Shown here one piece after another: positions 24,401 to 35,649 of a stretch of DNA of 64,000 bases. The stretch comes from Ooceraea biroi. Taxonomy: Eukaryota; Arthropoda; Insecta; Hymenoptera; Formicidae. Each line of letters starts with the position of its first letter. Positions within the stretch are counted from its first letter, which is position 1. A program made the translations under genes and the position numbers. Location of the stretch: positions 15,082,874 through 15,146,873 of the forward strand of contig NC_039512.1 of assembly GCF_003672135.1 (NCBI RefSeq). Reading direction: 5' to 3'. The notes under the pieces are model-generated. The model worked only from the letters and a program-made list of their open reading frames with translations. It ran no database searches and was not told the DNA's origin.

Positions 24401-27400
24401 ATAGGATCCTGGGTCAGGATTCTTCATCGTCATACAATGTTGAGATCGAGACTGCGATTTTCTTGCAGCAATTGTCAAACGCGACCATGGTCCTCCTCCG
24501 GTACGCCTCCTTCGTTCGGAAGTTCGCCCGTCCGAGCACCGAGAGTTCCTTTCCCTCCCTCCAACCCTTTCGAGATGGAAGAAGGTTCGCGAGTTGAGCT
24601 CTCACTTAGCGGCCGCGGTGTCACGATCGGGAGCGGCGCATTAGCATATCTCCACGATGCAGCGTGTAAGGGGTGCGAACAGGGTGGCGGGAAGACAAGG
24701 AGGAGAAGGTGGAAGAGGAGGAGAGACAAAGCGGACGGACGCGAAACGGTATACGAACAGTCTCCCGGTATCTCTTCGTGGGTCGCGAAAAGGCGCACGA
24801 TCCGTAATGCGAATCGGGGGTCTCAGGGAGAGAGAGAGAGAAAGAGAAAGAATGACGAAGAAAGGGCGGAGGGGGCAGAAGACTCACTCTCAGCATGGAC
24901 TCCGCTGCTTCTGCTGCCTGTTACCTGTACGTCGCGTGTTTGCCTACCCGCGTCACGATCGGGATCCTATTTGCATAGCGCCGATGAAGCTGCTACCGGT
25001 CTGCGCCGTTCCCTTTTGCTCCCCTCGAGACGCGGGAGAGACTATACTCGACGTACACGTGGGTGTACACGCGGTGCCCGCTATTCCCTCCGAATCGGGT
25101 GCGACTCGAAATTTCGTGCAGAATTTGGCTTAGAAAGTTCACATTTCAGCGAAGTTTCGGAAGACGTAGATCTTCAGATCTCGATAGAAAGATCTTGAGC
25201 GAAAATATTTTTGTCATCGACATTGGACGTCCGTCTGTTCTCTGAGAACATTTTTATGCTGAAACGGAGCTTGCGAGATGAAGGACAAGATATGCAACAG
25301 AAGCTGCTTCGAGGTGGAGTCTTATCTCGTTCGCATGGTTAATTAAGGGACTCTTATGGACGACGAAGGGAGTTGTTCAAGGACGGAAGGTTATCCTCTT
25401 CGCATGACGTGAGCGATTACGAAAGAAATCTTTTGCGGATAAGACAAAGTTTCCGAGATACGGTGCCAGGCTTATGACGGAAAGATCTTCTAAAGGGCTT
25501 TCTCTTCCTTTTTCTTCACATTGTTGGCGCTCGAGGAAGAGATCCTTCGCAAGCGTCGCAGAAGGGAGCTTCTTTTGGTAGCGGAATTTTGTCTTGCGCG
25601 TGTAGCTAACGTCCGAAGAAAGAAGCTCTGCTTTTGAACGATGAAGGAAGATCTAATCGCAGGGTAAAATTTCTGGTCTTGATAGCGAAGAGAACATTCG
25701 TGAAGAACGTTTCCACGGCGCAGCGTTTGAGTAGCAATCGAGGTCGATGTCGACCGTGACTGAAGCGGCAGAAAAGAAGGGTAGAGGCGGTATAATAAAT
25801 GCCCTGCATACCTACTTATTACTCTAACGAGCAAACGGTTTTTGCATCGCGCGCCGACACGCGTGCTCTCGGTCACGGAACGCGGCATGATTTACCGGCG
25901 CATCACGTGCACCCACGCGACTCTTCAAGAACACGTCTCACCTCTACGCATCTCTGATTGCTTATCAATCTTCGCCACATTAAATTAACACAGAGCTTTC
26001 TCTCTCTCTTTCTCCATTTCTCTTTTTTGCAGTGCTTTCCGACTTCCAACGAATTTGCAACGACTCTGGCGAGACTCGATCTTGAAAAATATCTACAAAG
26101 TTCTTACTTCCGATTACCTGTTGTTCGATGTAATAAAAAAAGTGATAATTGAGAAAAACACGGTAATTGTCATATAAAGTTAAAAGCGTAATTGTATAAG
26201 GATAAATATATGTAATTTCCTGCTTTACAGAAGAATAAATATTCAAATTTCTCGTCAGTTGAATTTATTCTTGCCTTCTTCGAGTTTTCTGTTACTACTG
26301 ATTGTCGAAAGATGAGAGATTAATAAAGCGCTATAAATCTTTATCGATCTCTAATGACCTGCGTCACATTAGAACTCTAAAAATCAGTCATGACTCAGAA
26401 GATCTGCAGACACAAAATTTCAATATCATTTCCTAATTTGGAATTATAAAATGCCCAAGAATCCAAGAAAGCATAAGCATAACACAATCATATCAGATGA
26501 ACCTATCGTCGCGTGATGCATCAATCGCTTTGGTGACACCGTTGCTAAACAGGCCGGAATCCGAGGCTCATTAGCGGTGCGGAGTGTCGGAAGGACCGTT
26601 GGGCCGTATCAGGGGGGACGGCGGGAGTGCGAGGGGGTCGAAAGTACGAGCTTCCGGCTCCGTTCTTCAGCGCGACGCGGCCGCCGAGCGGTTGCCGCGA
26701 TTGCTCGCTTCTTGCATAAAGTACGCGGGGGCCGAAGAAGGTGTATACGGGCGCGGCGGTATCGGTTCCGAGAAAGGCTTATCAGGCCGCGGATATGTTA
26801 ATGGCGGCCGTGTTTGCCTCACCCCCGTCCCGTCCCGCCACCTTTTCGAGATATATTGCACCCCAGCCATCGCGCAACCGAGGTGGTGGTTGCTCGCTCG
26901 TAGGTGGTGGCTGATGTACGTGCAGCCCCTTTCCCGATCAGCGCCCGTGTGCATGCACGCGCAATTAAGAATGCTCCGAGACCACGACGGGAAACCCTGA
27001 AGAGTGGCCGCTGCTTGCTGAAGAATAGTGCAGTCTATGAAAATGCCTCGACATAATCACGTTTATAAACAATCCTCAGTTGTTTGTGTTAAGCAAATAA
27101 GTCTTTTAATATTGTCTTGTTGGGATTATAATATCTTGTTGGGATTTGTTTCATGTTATTGGAATGATCGGCTCTTGATCTTTCTTTGATCTCTCCGCGA
27201 TCTCAAATATTTAATTTTGAATTTGGAGATACTTCCAAATATCAAATTTTCCCTGAAATAGTTGAATTTCTGAATGATGTTATTTTATTATATTTATTAC
27301 ATCTAAATTTTTTACTTTAATAGTATGTTGGAATTAGTAGATTTTTGCGAATCTTTTCGAGCGCGAGTCTTCGGAAAATTTCACTTTCGTGTTCTTTCAG

Positions 27401-29811
27401 ACTTAATGTATTTAAGATCAGGGAAATGCGAACCCTTGAGCGTGCTCGATACGAAATAAACTTTTCGAATTCTGCAAATCAGATCGTTTCGGACTCGAGG
27501 TCCATTATGCTCTCGAATTTTCGGGCGATCGGGTCCTTGGATTACCGGATACCGGGATTCTGAGATCTGCGTGGCGATCGCGAGCTCGGAGATCATCTCG
27601 AAATCTCCCGCTCGATAATAGAACCCCGAGGGAAGGAACCGAACAACGAGATAAGGAGATTTATCTGCGCTCCCTATCGCGCCTGCACGCCTCTTTCTCT
27701 TCAATCATACGATAGAGAGATCTATCCGCAGCCTCTACCGTACACTTCGCTCCAATCGTACATCTGAGATCACGACGACGACGACAACGACAACGAAGGC
27801 GAGGAAGACGAGCAAGAGCAAGGGAACAAGAGGGGGCGGCCGGGGATCGCGGATGAACTCGCAGACGTTGGCGTCGTCGGCGAGCGTATGCATGGCCGCG
27901 CAATTAAGGCCGCGATCGGTCGGTCCGTTCGAGGGGGACGGAAATAGACCGGCGAGGGGGAGAGAGAGAAAAAGGGGGCCCTGCCAAGCCGTGCCGCGCC
28001 GGCCTCGGCGTGGCGATCCATCGATGACCGCTTATTTACAGAGAACCAGAGGAAGGAACACGACCCGAGTGTAGATGCGGGCGCGGGATAGCCCACGAGC
28101 GCGTTGCAACCCTTCGCCCAATCTCCACAGGCATCTCTTTTTCTCGAGTCCTCCCCCTCGCGGCCCCTCCCCTCCGCCGCCCCTCTGTCACTCTACCCGC
28201 CACCTCCTCCCGCTTCTTCCTCCTCTGCTTCTCTTCTTTGCCCGAGGAGGCAATTAAAGCATCCGGGTAATTCTCGAGTCTCTTTCTTTCTCTTTCTCTC
28301 TTCGTATCGCGCGACGACGAGCCACCTGGATCGTCCGGTCTCCCTTGAGGTCCTTGACGATCTCTCGAAGAAGAAAAGAGTGCACACTCGAGGATCGAGC
28401 GCAGGAAGCTTCGACATGTAGAGACGTACGCGCAACGCCTTATCGCGAATCCTTGGTCGGCCGGTGAGAATAACTGTGTCGTTTGACAATTTGATTAACG
28501 CACGCTGGCAAAACGATCGGCGCGAAATTATGACGGTTCCGATTAAAGCGAGTGTCATTATCAGCGATCTCGAGAAAAATCCTGGACGATATAATTGGGT
28601 GTGCTTGGCCAAGATCGTCTTGAGTTTTATATCAGAATGGAAAATGATGTGTTAATTAGATGAATGAAATATGAGGCGGAGGTGGATTTGTGCGTGTCGA
28701 TATTTTCATCGTCGATATAATTTTTATTTTCATTCTAAAGTGTGACGCAATCTTTCATTTATCCAATTTCCATGTCTCCAACGCTCATGTTAAGTTCACT
28801 TAATTTCTAATCGATTCACAAATTCAATTATTAATTTTCTCGAGCTTGATTTCCAGATTATTCCTCGTTTAATCTTTCGACTTTTCGCTCAATTTTTTCA
28901 CGTTGCATTGTCCGCCCCGATTGTCAGTGACAGCCGTGACTACCCCGATAACGCGGGCGCCGAATGTCTCGAGATTAAACCCCGTATCAGCGATCTATCA
29001 GTCTGCGCACACGCACACTCGCCAGGACCAGCCCTTAGACACTGAACTATCCGATAGTCTGCGCGCGTGAGCGAACGCAATCCCGAAGTGGGGGATGACA
29101 GGCGGCGTGCGAAGGGTGCAATTGGTGGTCGTGGTGGACGGGGATAGATCTCGAGGCCGGGCGCGGGAAGGGAACCGTAGGAAACGCAAAGGGCTGCTAT
29201 ATCGAGGCATTAGGCATCCGGACGGTTAGAAAGTGACATCGCTCGCGCGCGCGTCGCCTTTCTCGCGTTTTTCCTCTTTCTCATTTCTTCATCTCGTTTA
29301 GTCTTCCTTCCTGTTTGATCCACCAGCGGTCATGGTCGTCTCGCGGGTTACTTCCGATCGACAATGGTTCCTGAAGAAATGTACGGTCGTGTCAAAAGGG
29401 TTAAAAAGACGCTTTTTTATATTTTTATATTATACGTTTCGTAGTTATAAATTTGTAAAGGATTGATGGTTGGAAATGTATTGGAGATCAGTGAGATAAA
29501 TCTTTAATTTGCAAGATCTACGTTAAAAAATATGATTTTATATCTAAAATGGGACTTTTTGTGTGCATTTCATCTTTAAAACATCAAGCTTTAAGCATTT
29601 ATAATCTCTGTTTTATATAATATGAAATTGAATTATGTAGAAAAGATAATTCGTCAATATTTTATTATAATATGAGAGATTTCATTTTTAAAATGACTCA
29701 TATTGTAATATTTTCGAAATATCATGAAAATTTTTTCGTACTTTTGTTATTATGTATCTTTTGTTACGTATCTCTTATAACTGATGAATATCTTGGTGGT
29801 TTTGCTTTCAG
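24401..29811. other. Non-coding DNA directly upstream of the first recognised u-shaped exon
   Basis: The DNA immediately before 29,812 is intron: AT-rich sequence (29,390-29,800) ending in a pyrimidine-rich TTTCAG acceptor. Further upstream there are CpG-rich blocks (24,480-25,130; 26,540-27,000; 27,540-28,480) with long but featureless open frames, including a 253-codon one at 24,437-25,198 that is Arg/Ser-rich and overlapped by others. A short GAC/AAC repeat lies at 27,774-27,800. Confidence 0.6.
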
Positions 29812-32800
29812 GGGAGGATGAGGAATGGAGCGACTCGGAAAAAACCCCGTCGGTAAGCAGCGGCGTGGACGGCGGCGGATCGGCGGTGTCGAGTCCGATT
29901 GCGCCGCCAGTCGAGGAGGACTCGAGTTTACCACCCCCTCCGAGACTCAACCTCGCGTCTTCTTCGACTAGCTCCTCCACCAGCGAGGACATCAGGCTGC
30001 GCCTCAGTGTGTTCTCGGAAGACACGAGAAAGCGGTTGGCCAGTCTCACCGAGGACATTGAGGCACGTTGAAACATCAATTCCGCAAATATCGAAATTTA
30101 TCTTGAAGGATTCAGAAAATTAATTTAAAAAGTATAAAAATCTTGCAGGCCCCCAGGAGCATAAGAGACCGCCATGCGTCATCCAAAAGCGCGCGGACGC
30201 GGGAATCGAGTCCCATCGACATCGACGAGGACCAGACGATTAAGGAGAAAGAATGCCAGCCGAGGCCGTCGTCCTCGTCGTCGTCCTCGGGAATGAGAAA
30301 ACGGGATTCCGTGTGTCGACGAGACTCGGAGGATTCCGTCGCAGTGAAACGATCGGATCTTGAACCCGCGGTGAAAAGGATGAGGCTCGATGACGAGGCA
30401 GCACCAAGACTGAGACTCAATGCTAGTCTGGCGACGGATCCCGCTCTGCGACCCGCTGCCGTCGCCGCCCTTACCGTGAAGCCCGAGAACGCCTCGCCGC
30501 CCAATCCTACTCCACCACTTCCAGCTGGTCTTCAGAATGGTGAGTACTTTGGATAAAATTTAAATATTGATTAAGCTGGTTTAAATTCCCAAGTTTAAAT
30601 TATGGGAGTACATAATTGTGAACGAAGACTCATTGACATGGAAATTTTAATTGAAGCTTAGGAATCTATTTTGTAGCTCTCAAATATTGTTCCATACTGA
30701 TCATTACATTAGAAGAAGTAACAATCTGTTGCAAAGGCTTGGATGGATTGTAAGTTAGAAATCCAAAGAAACTTCTTTTTGTTGCCCAAGATTCTTAAAA
30801 GCTAAAGTTCTGAATTTTTGGGAACGCTGTACAAATATGTAGGTGAAATTAAAGACGAAGAAACAAAGAAATAAGAATGTTCTCTTGCAAATTTATTGCT
30901 AAACAATCTTACGAAAGACTTATTCTTTCAGCTATCGCATCGGGTCGTCTGTTTGTCCTACCAACTGATGGCAAAGAAACGATCACGGTGGAGCCGGCGA
31001 GGACTGCTTTGATCTGCCCGCCGTGCGGCATCCGCTTCAGCTCGGCGAGCACCCTGGAGGCTCACCGTACTTTCTACTGCGCCCACCGCCCGCGCGCCGA
31101 CGAAGACACGACGAACGATGAAGACGAAGACGGCAAGTCGGGCGGCAAGTCCGACAGCCGAAAACTGCACGGCTGTCCGCACTGCTCGTACCGCGCTGAC
31201 AAAAAGGTCTCCTTGAACCGTCACATGAGGATGCACGCGGCCTCGCCGGTACCGCCGACAGTGCCAACAGCAGCGGCGACAACCGCGGTGACGAATCCAA
31301 ACCCGTCTGCGAGCAATACCGCCACCGCTGGTCAGACCACCGCTCCTAATGGCTCTCTCAACGAGGAGGCTGAGAGATACTGTAGGAACTGCGACATCAG
31401 GTTCAACTCCTTAAAAACGTTCAGGTGAGTAGATGGAGAAACGGTCCAGGTGTCTAAATCTTCGAGCTTACATCGCCGCGGCTTTATTTAGGAATGCAAA
31501 ATAGATCCATGCGGAACGATTCGCGTACGAATGAAATATTCATTTATGCAAAACGAATTCATGCGATTTAGCAATGTAGTTTGGATTTGTTGCGCAGAGC
31601 CCACAAGACGCACTATTGCAGCACGAGACACGTGGTAAAGGACACGCTGCCAACACCGGCGACTGCACCGACATCCTCGGTGAAAGCGTCGCCACCGACG
31701 AGCTCGAGTCCCGGTGACTCGCCACCCCCGCAAGCCTGCCTAGCGCTGCCCACCAATCCCATTCTCATCGTGCCGTGCTCGTTGTTCCGCAACGCGAGCC
31801 TCCTCGCCGCACCGACACTACCGGCACCTGACACAGCGTGCCTCCTTCTGCCAAACGGTACGTAGCGATTCTGATACTTCGTTGTGGACCTTCCGCAGAT
31901 TTACTACCTGTGTATCTTTACATCTTGATCGCATCACTGATAAAAATCTGATGAACTTTTAGGTTCGCTTCAGCCAATGACGAGAGGTCTCGCTTCCTCG
32001 ACACAGAACGCCGTGGTAGAGCCGCCGGCTGTCCTAAGGGCGGCGAATAAGCCGTCGACGCCAGCATCGGTGGTCGCGGCGGCATCTACGTCGCCTTCAG
32101 CCTCGGCGCCGCTCGATCTCAGTATCCGCAGATCGCCGGTGCACCAGGACGAAAAGGAGAACAGGATGTCGCCGGCGCCATCGTCCCTACCGCCACCCCC
32201 GGGCAGTCCCAGGTCGCGGGGCAGCGGCAGTCCGAGAACGAGGTCCATTGGACCGGCCCAGGCGGCCGCCAGCGGCACAGTCGCACCACCCCCGCCCACG
32301 GAACTCGCGCTGAGGCTCGCCGAATTGCCGCCGCCCCCTGTCCCCGGTGTGCTGGTCAAGCAGGGTGTTTCCAGGTGAGTACTGTTCAAGAAATTCAATT
32401 GATCTTCTGAATTTTGAATTGTCTAATTCAAGTCTGTGGCATTTTGGATTTTTCAGATCTGAAGACCTTTCGAAACTTGTTTCTAAATTTTTGGCGAAAT
32501 GAGACTTTTATGAGATGCTTATCTCACACTTTACTTACGAGATGTTTTTGAGAATAATTTTTGATTTTTAGACGTTTAAAAGGTTCTGTTCTACCTGAAT
32601 CCTATGCTCTTGCAGATGCCTTACGGTCTTTCTGATTCTGATCTTTGAGATTAGATCCTTTGATATTCGCAGATGCAAGGAATGCAACATCGTGTTCTGC
32701 CGACATGAGAACTTTGTCGCCCACAAGAAGCACTACTGCCAGGCGAGGGAGACGACGGTGAGCAACAGTCCGCCGCCACCCGGCACACCCTCGCCGCCCC

Positions 32801-34021
32801 TTGTCCAGCTGATCTGCGCCGCGTGTGGCATCAAATTCGCCTCCATGGACAATCTGGTCGCCCATCAGGCGTTTTACTGTCCCAAGAGGCCCGAATCGCA
32901 GGAGCATCATACACGGTGTTCCAAGTGCAAAGTAAGTTCCGAACAACAATCTGAGAAAGAGGGATATATTTATCTGAAGAATGTTTAAAGATTTTTTAAT
33001 ATTCAGTGAGAAGAGCTATTTAAGGAACACTCGGGATATCTTTTAGACACGCTCGCGACAGCTAGACGCCTCGATCTTTAAACGCACGGGGAAGCTTCGA
33101 GGCCAGCTTCATTAAAACTAGTGACTCTCTTATCGATCCCTCGAGATGCCGAACGAAGGTTCTAATGAGGCGGAACGGCTTGTTACAGGCGATAATAGAA
33201 CCCGGCATAAACCATACCTGCGCAAGCGGTGCCACAGGTGGCTGGCGATGCCCAGTTTGTGGCGCCGTAAGTCCCACGGCCGGCGCCGCCCAGCGTCACA
33301 TGGACGCCCATCAGGGCGTCAAAGCCTTCCGGTGCACGATCTGCCGTTACAAGGGCAACACTCTGCGCGGCATGAGGACCCATATACGAATGCATTTTGA
33401 GAAACGCGGCACCGATCTGCAGGTACGATCATTTTCCCTTTAACTTCTATGTCGCGTTCTACTCGAAGAAAGAAGTTTTCAAAGGATGCGGATAATATAA
33501 TTTTATAAATTTGAAAATGTTAATTTGTTCAACCGAATTCAATTGAATAATCCTCCTTCGGTTTCTCGTCGCAGGAGGAGAATTACATCACGTGCGTGCT
33601 GGACGACGACGCGACGCTGCCGGCGCCGGAGCCCGCGGCCGCCACGACGCCCGAGGAGATCCCCGCGGAGGTGCAGGTAAACGGCAAAACGGAGATAAGA
33701 AAGAGCCCGCAGCCACCGCCGCCGCCCCCGCCGCCGCCGCCGCCGTCGTCGCTAGCGGTCGCCGGAAAAGTGAAGCAGGAACGCGAAGACACGCCACCGC
33801 CGGAGGAGAGCCTGGACCCCAGCAAGAGCGGGCCCCGCTACTGCCGCTCGTGCGACATCAGCTTCAACTACCTGAGCACGTTTATTGCCCACAAAAAGTT
33901 CTATTGCTCCAGTCACGCCGGTGAGGCGAGCAACAACAACAACAATAACAACAACAACAACAACGCGAGCGGCCATCCGACGACGCCGCCGGCCGGCCGA
34001 ACCGAGGCGTCGGTGCTCTAA
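29812..34021 (+). CDS. ush: u-shaped / Friend-of-GATA zinc finger cofactor (5' partial)
   Basis: Eight exons join in frame: 29,812-30,062; 30,149-30,539; 30,932-31,424; 31,598-31,857; 31,963-32,374; 32,673-32,931; 33,189-33,422; 33,575-34,021. They encode about 914 residues. Five CCHC (FOG-type) fingers are visible: near 31,014 (CPPCGIRF start), spanning exons 3-4 (CRNCDIRF to HYC), near 32,675 (CKECNIVF), near 32,814 (CAACGIKF) and near 33,842 (CRSCDISF). Three C2H2 fingers lie near 31,173, 33,249 and 33,333. Exon 5 has PLDLS, the CtBP-binding motif. FOG proteins bind the N-terminal finger of GATA factors in the nucleus and modulate their activity; in Drosophila, Ush acts in blood, heart and bristle development. 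The first exon begins with two bases of a split codon, so N-terminal exons are missing. The first intron uses a GC donor, or is replaced by an alternative GT donor at 29,853. The last exon has Pro- and Asn-run repeats. Confidence 0.93.
33713..33745 (+). repeat. (CCG)n coding repeat, polyproline
   Basis: A CCG-rich run in the last ush exon encodes about eleven consecutive prolines. It lies between the C2H2 pair and the final CCHC finger, in a linker that tolerates length change. Confidence 0.9.
33931..33964 (+). repeat. (AAC)n coding repeat, polyasparagine
   Basis: About eleven AAC/AAT codons encode an asparagine run just after the last CCHC finger of ush, near the C-terminus. Confidence 0.92.
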
Positions 34022-34853
34022 AGCCCCAAAAACTTCGCGGGACCGCGTGATGGGACTTGTGATTCCTCTTGGTCGTTCGTCCCCCTCTTCCTGAAGAGCT
34101 TCCCCATAAGGAAAAATTTAACATTTCAAACTCAATCTCAAAAGAAAAATTCTCAAGTATGAAATTGCAGGGACGAAAGAGGGTCCGCTCTTCGATCCCT
34201 CTTTTAGGGGTGATCTCGGGGGCAGAGGTGAGGACGGACTAAGGAGAAGGACTGTTAATTGTTGCCAGTTTATACATAATAATATAATGAACGACTATCG
34301 GACTATCTTTACTACTGCGTTGACTACTATGTTGTGTGATTTTTGTTGATCCAGGGAATCGCTCGTACTTATAAGTCGAAGGTAATACCCACACATGTAC
34401 ATACTACATAGGCGTGCGTGCATGAGAGCGGGCTCGCAGGGAGTAGCGCGAGCGGAGCCGTAACTAGATGCAGCTAGAAAATTTAATATATAATTTACTA
34501 TGCGCGCTGCGACGCGCGGTAAAGGGGGATTGTAACTTAACAAAGTCGAAAAAAAAGAGCTTTAATTTTGTTGTCCGTGACAGATCCGTGGATATATCAT
34601 TTTCTCCCGTTCTCTCATCGTTCAAGTGTCAAATAATGTTTAACAACGTGTAATAATAATATATTAACGATATTAATGTTATTAACGTTAGGATACGCAT
34701 ATAGCATATTAATATTCTTCACTTTGTGTTGTCCATCCATTTTTCATTCGAAAGAATCCAGGAATTAATTAATTATAATATAAATTAAATTATATTTAAA
34801 CATGTTTATATGTATTTAAAGACAGAAGGAGAGATAACAAGTTTAGTCATTAA

Positions 34854-35053
34854 CCCCTTGCCGTATAATGACGAGTCTGATTCGCCATAAGGTATCCGGC
34901 CAAAAATGAAAATCACGAGTCAGACTTGTGATGGGGATTATGAGTCAAACGTAAACACAAGACTTGTGGCTTCATGTTTGTATCGGATTCTATACCACGA
35001 GTCAGTAGCGATTTGGCCCGCGCGCAGTGCCGACTAATTCATACGGCAAGGGG
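34854..35053. mobile_element. 200-bp piggyBac-type MITE
   Basis: The element starts CCCCTTGCCGTAT and ends ATACGGCAAGGGG, a perfect 13-bp terminal inverted repeat, and is flanked on both sides by TTAA (34,850-34,853 and 35,054-35,057). TTAA target duplication with CCC-starting ends is the hallmark of the piggyBac superfamily. It is exactly 200 bp between the TTAA copies and has no coding capacity, so it is a non-autonomous copy. Internally, variants of ACGAGTC recur in both orientations. It lies about 830 bp after the ush stop codon, probably in the 3' UTR. Confidence 0.88.
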
Positions 35054-35055
35054 TT

Positions 35056-35058
<3 letters not shown>

Positions 35059-35090
<32 letters not shown>
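35059..35090. repeat. (CT)n microsatellite next to the MITE
   Basis: About 15 CT units begin two bases after the right-hand TTAA of the MITE. Confidence 0.95.
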
Positions 35091-35091
<1 letters not shown>

Positions 35092-35602
35092 ATTTTATTC
35101 GCATAATTTAACGAACGCATAATTTAAATTGTGTAAAAGGATTGTATCCGATTACGGCTCTGCTTGTAAGCAATCATCGATCTTGACGACTGTCGCGTTG
35201 ATTTGTCGGTGTTCTAAAGAAAAAAGAAAGGAGGACAGAAAGAAATATAAGGTAAGGATACTAAAAGCAATCGACGAAACATCGCGTTATCCTGTATATA
35301 TGAAAATTGGCGAAAATTCAAATAATCGCGGAAGAAAAACGAGGGAGAGATAGCGATCGCGGGCTCGACGCCCGCACGATCGGACGGTCGTTCGGTCCAG
35401 ACGAAGGTGTGCAATCTCATGACTTTCCAATAATCTCGTAGCATAGCTAATAACTGACATTACGTTAAGAAGCGAGTAAAACGATGAATGTAAAATGTTG
35501 TATAATAGGAGTAGAGTATTACGGAGCAATGTAGTAAACGATCCTGATGAATGATACCAATCTCAGCTTGTGAATCTGCTAAGTTACATTGCGCAATGTA
35601 TA

Positions 35603-35607
<5 letters not shown>

Positions 35608-35647
<40 letters not shown>
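35608..35647. repeat. (TA)n microsatellite
   Basis: About 19 uninterrupted TA units in AT-rich DNA downstream of ush. Confidence 0.95.

Positions 35648-35649
<2 letters not shown>

Noticed and set aside
24437..25198. Longest open frame in the first 29 kb (253 codons, plus strand)
   Set aside because: Arg/Ser/Gly-rich, in GC-rich stop-poor DNA, overlapped by other long frames on both strands (for example 158 codons in another plus frame), with no domain or splice logic.
28366..28454. Possible upstream ush exon with RRKL and a phase-1 donor (GCCG|GTGAGA at about 28,454)
   Set aside because: The phase would fit the exon at 29,812, but the open stretch has no ATG, no credible acceptor before it, and the RRKQ-Pro pattern is not met.
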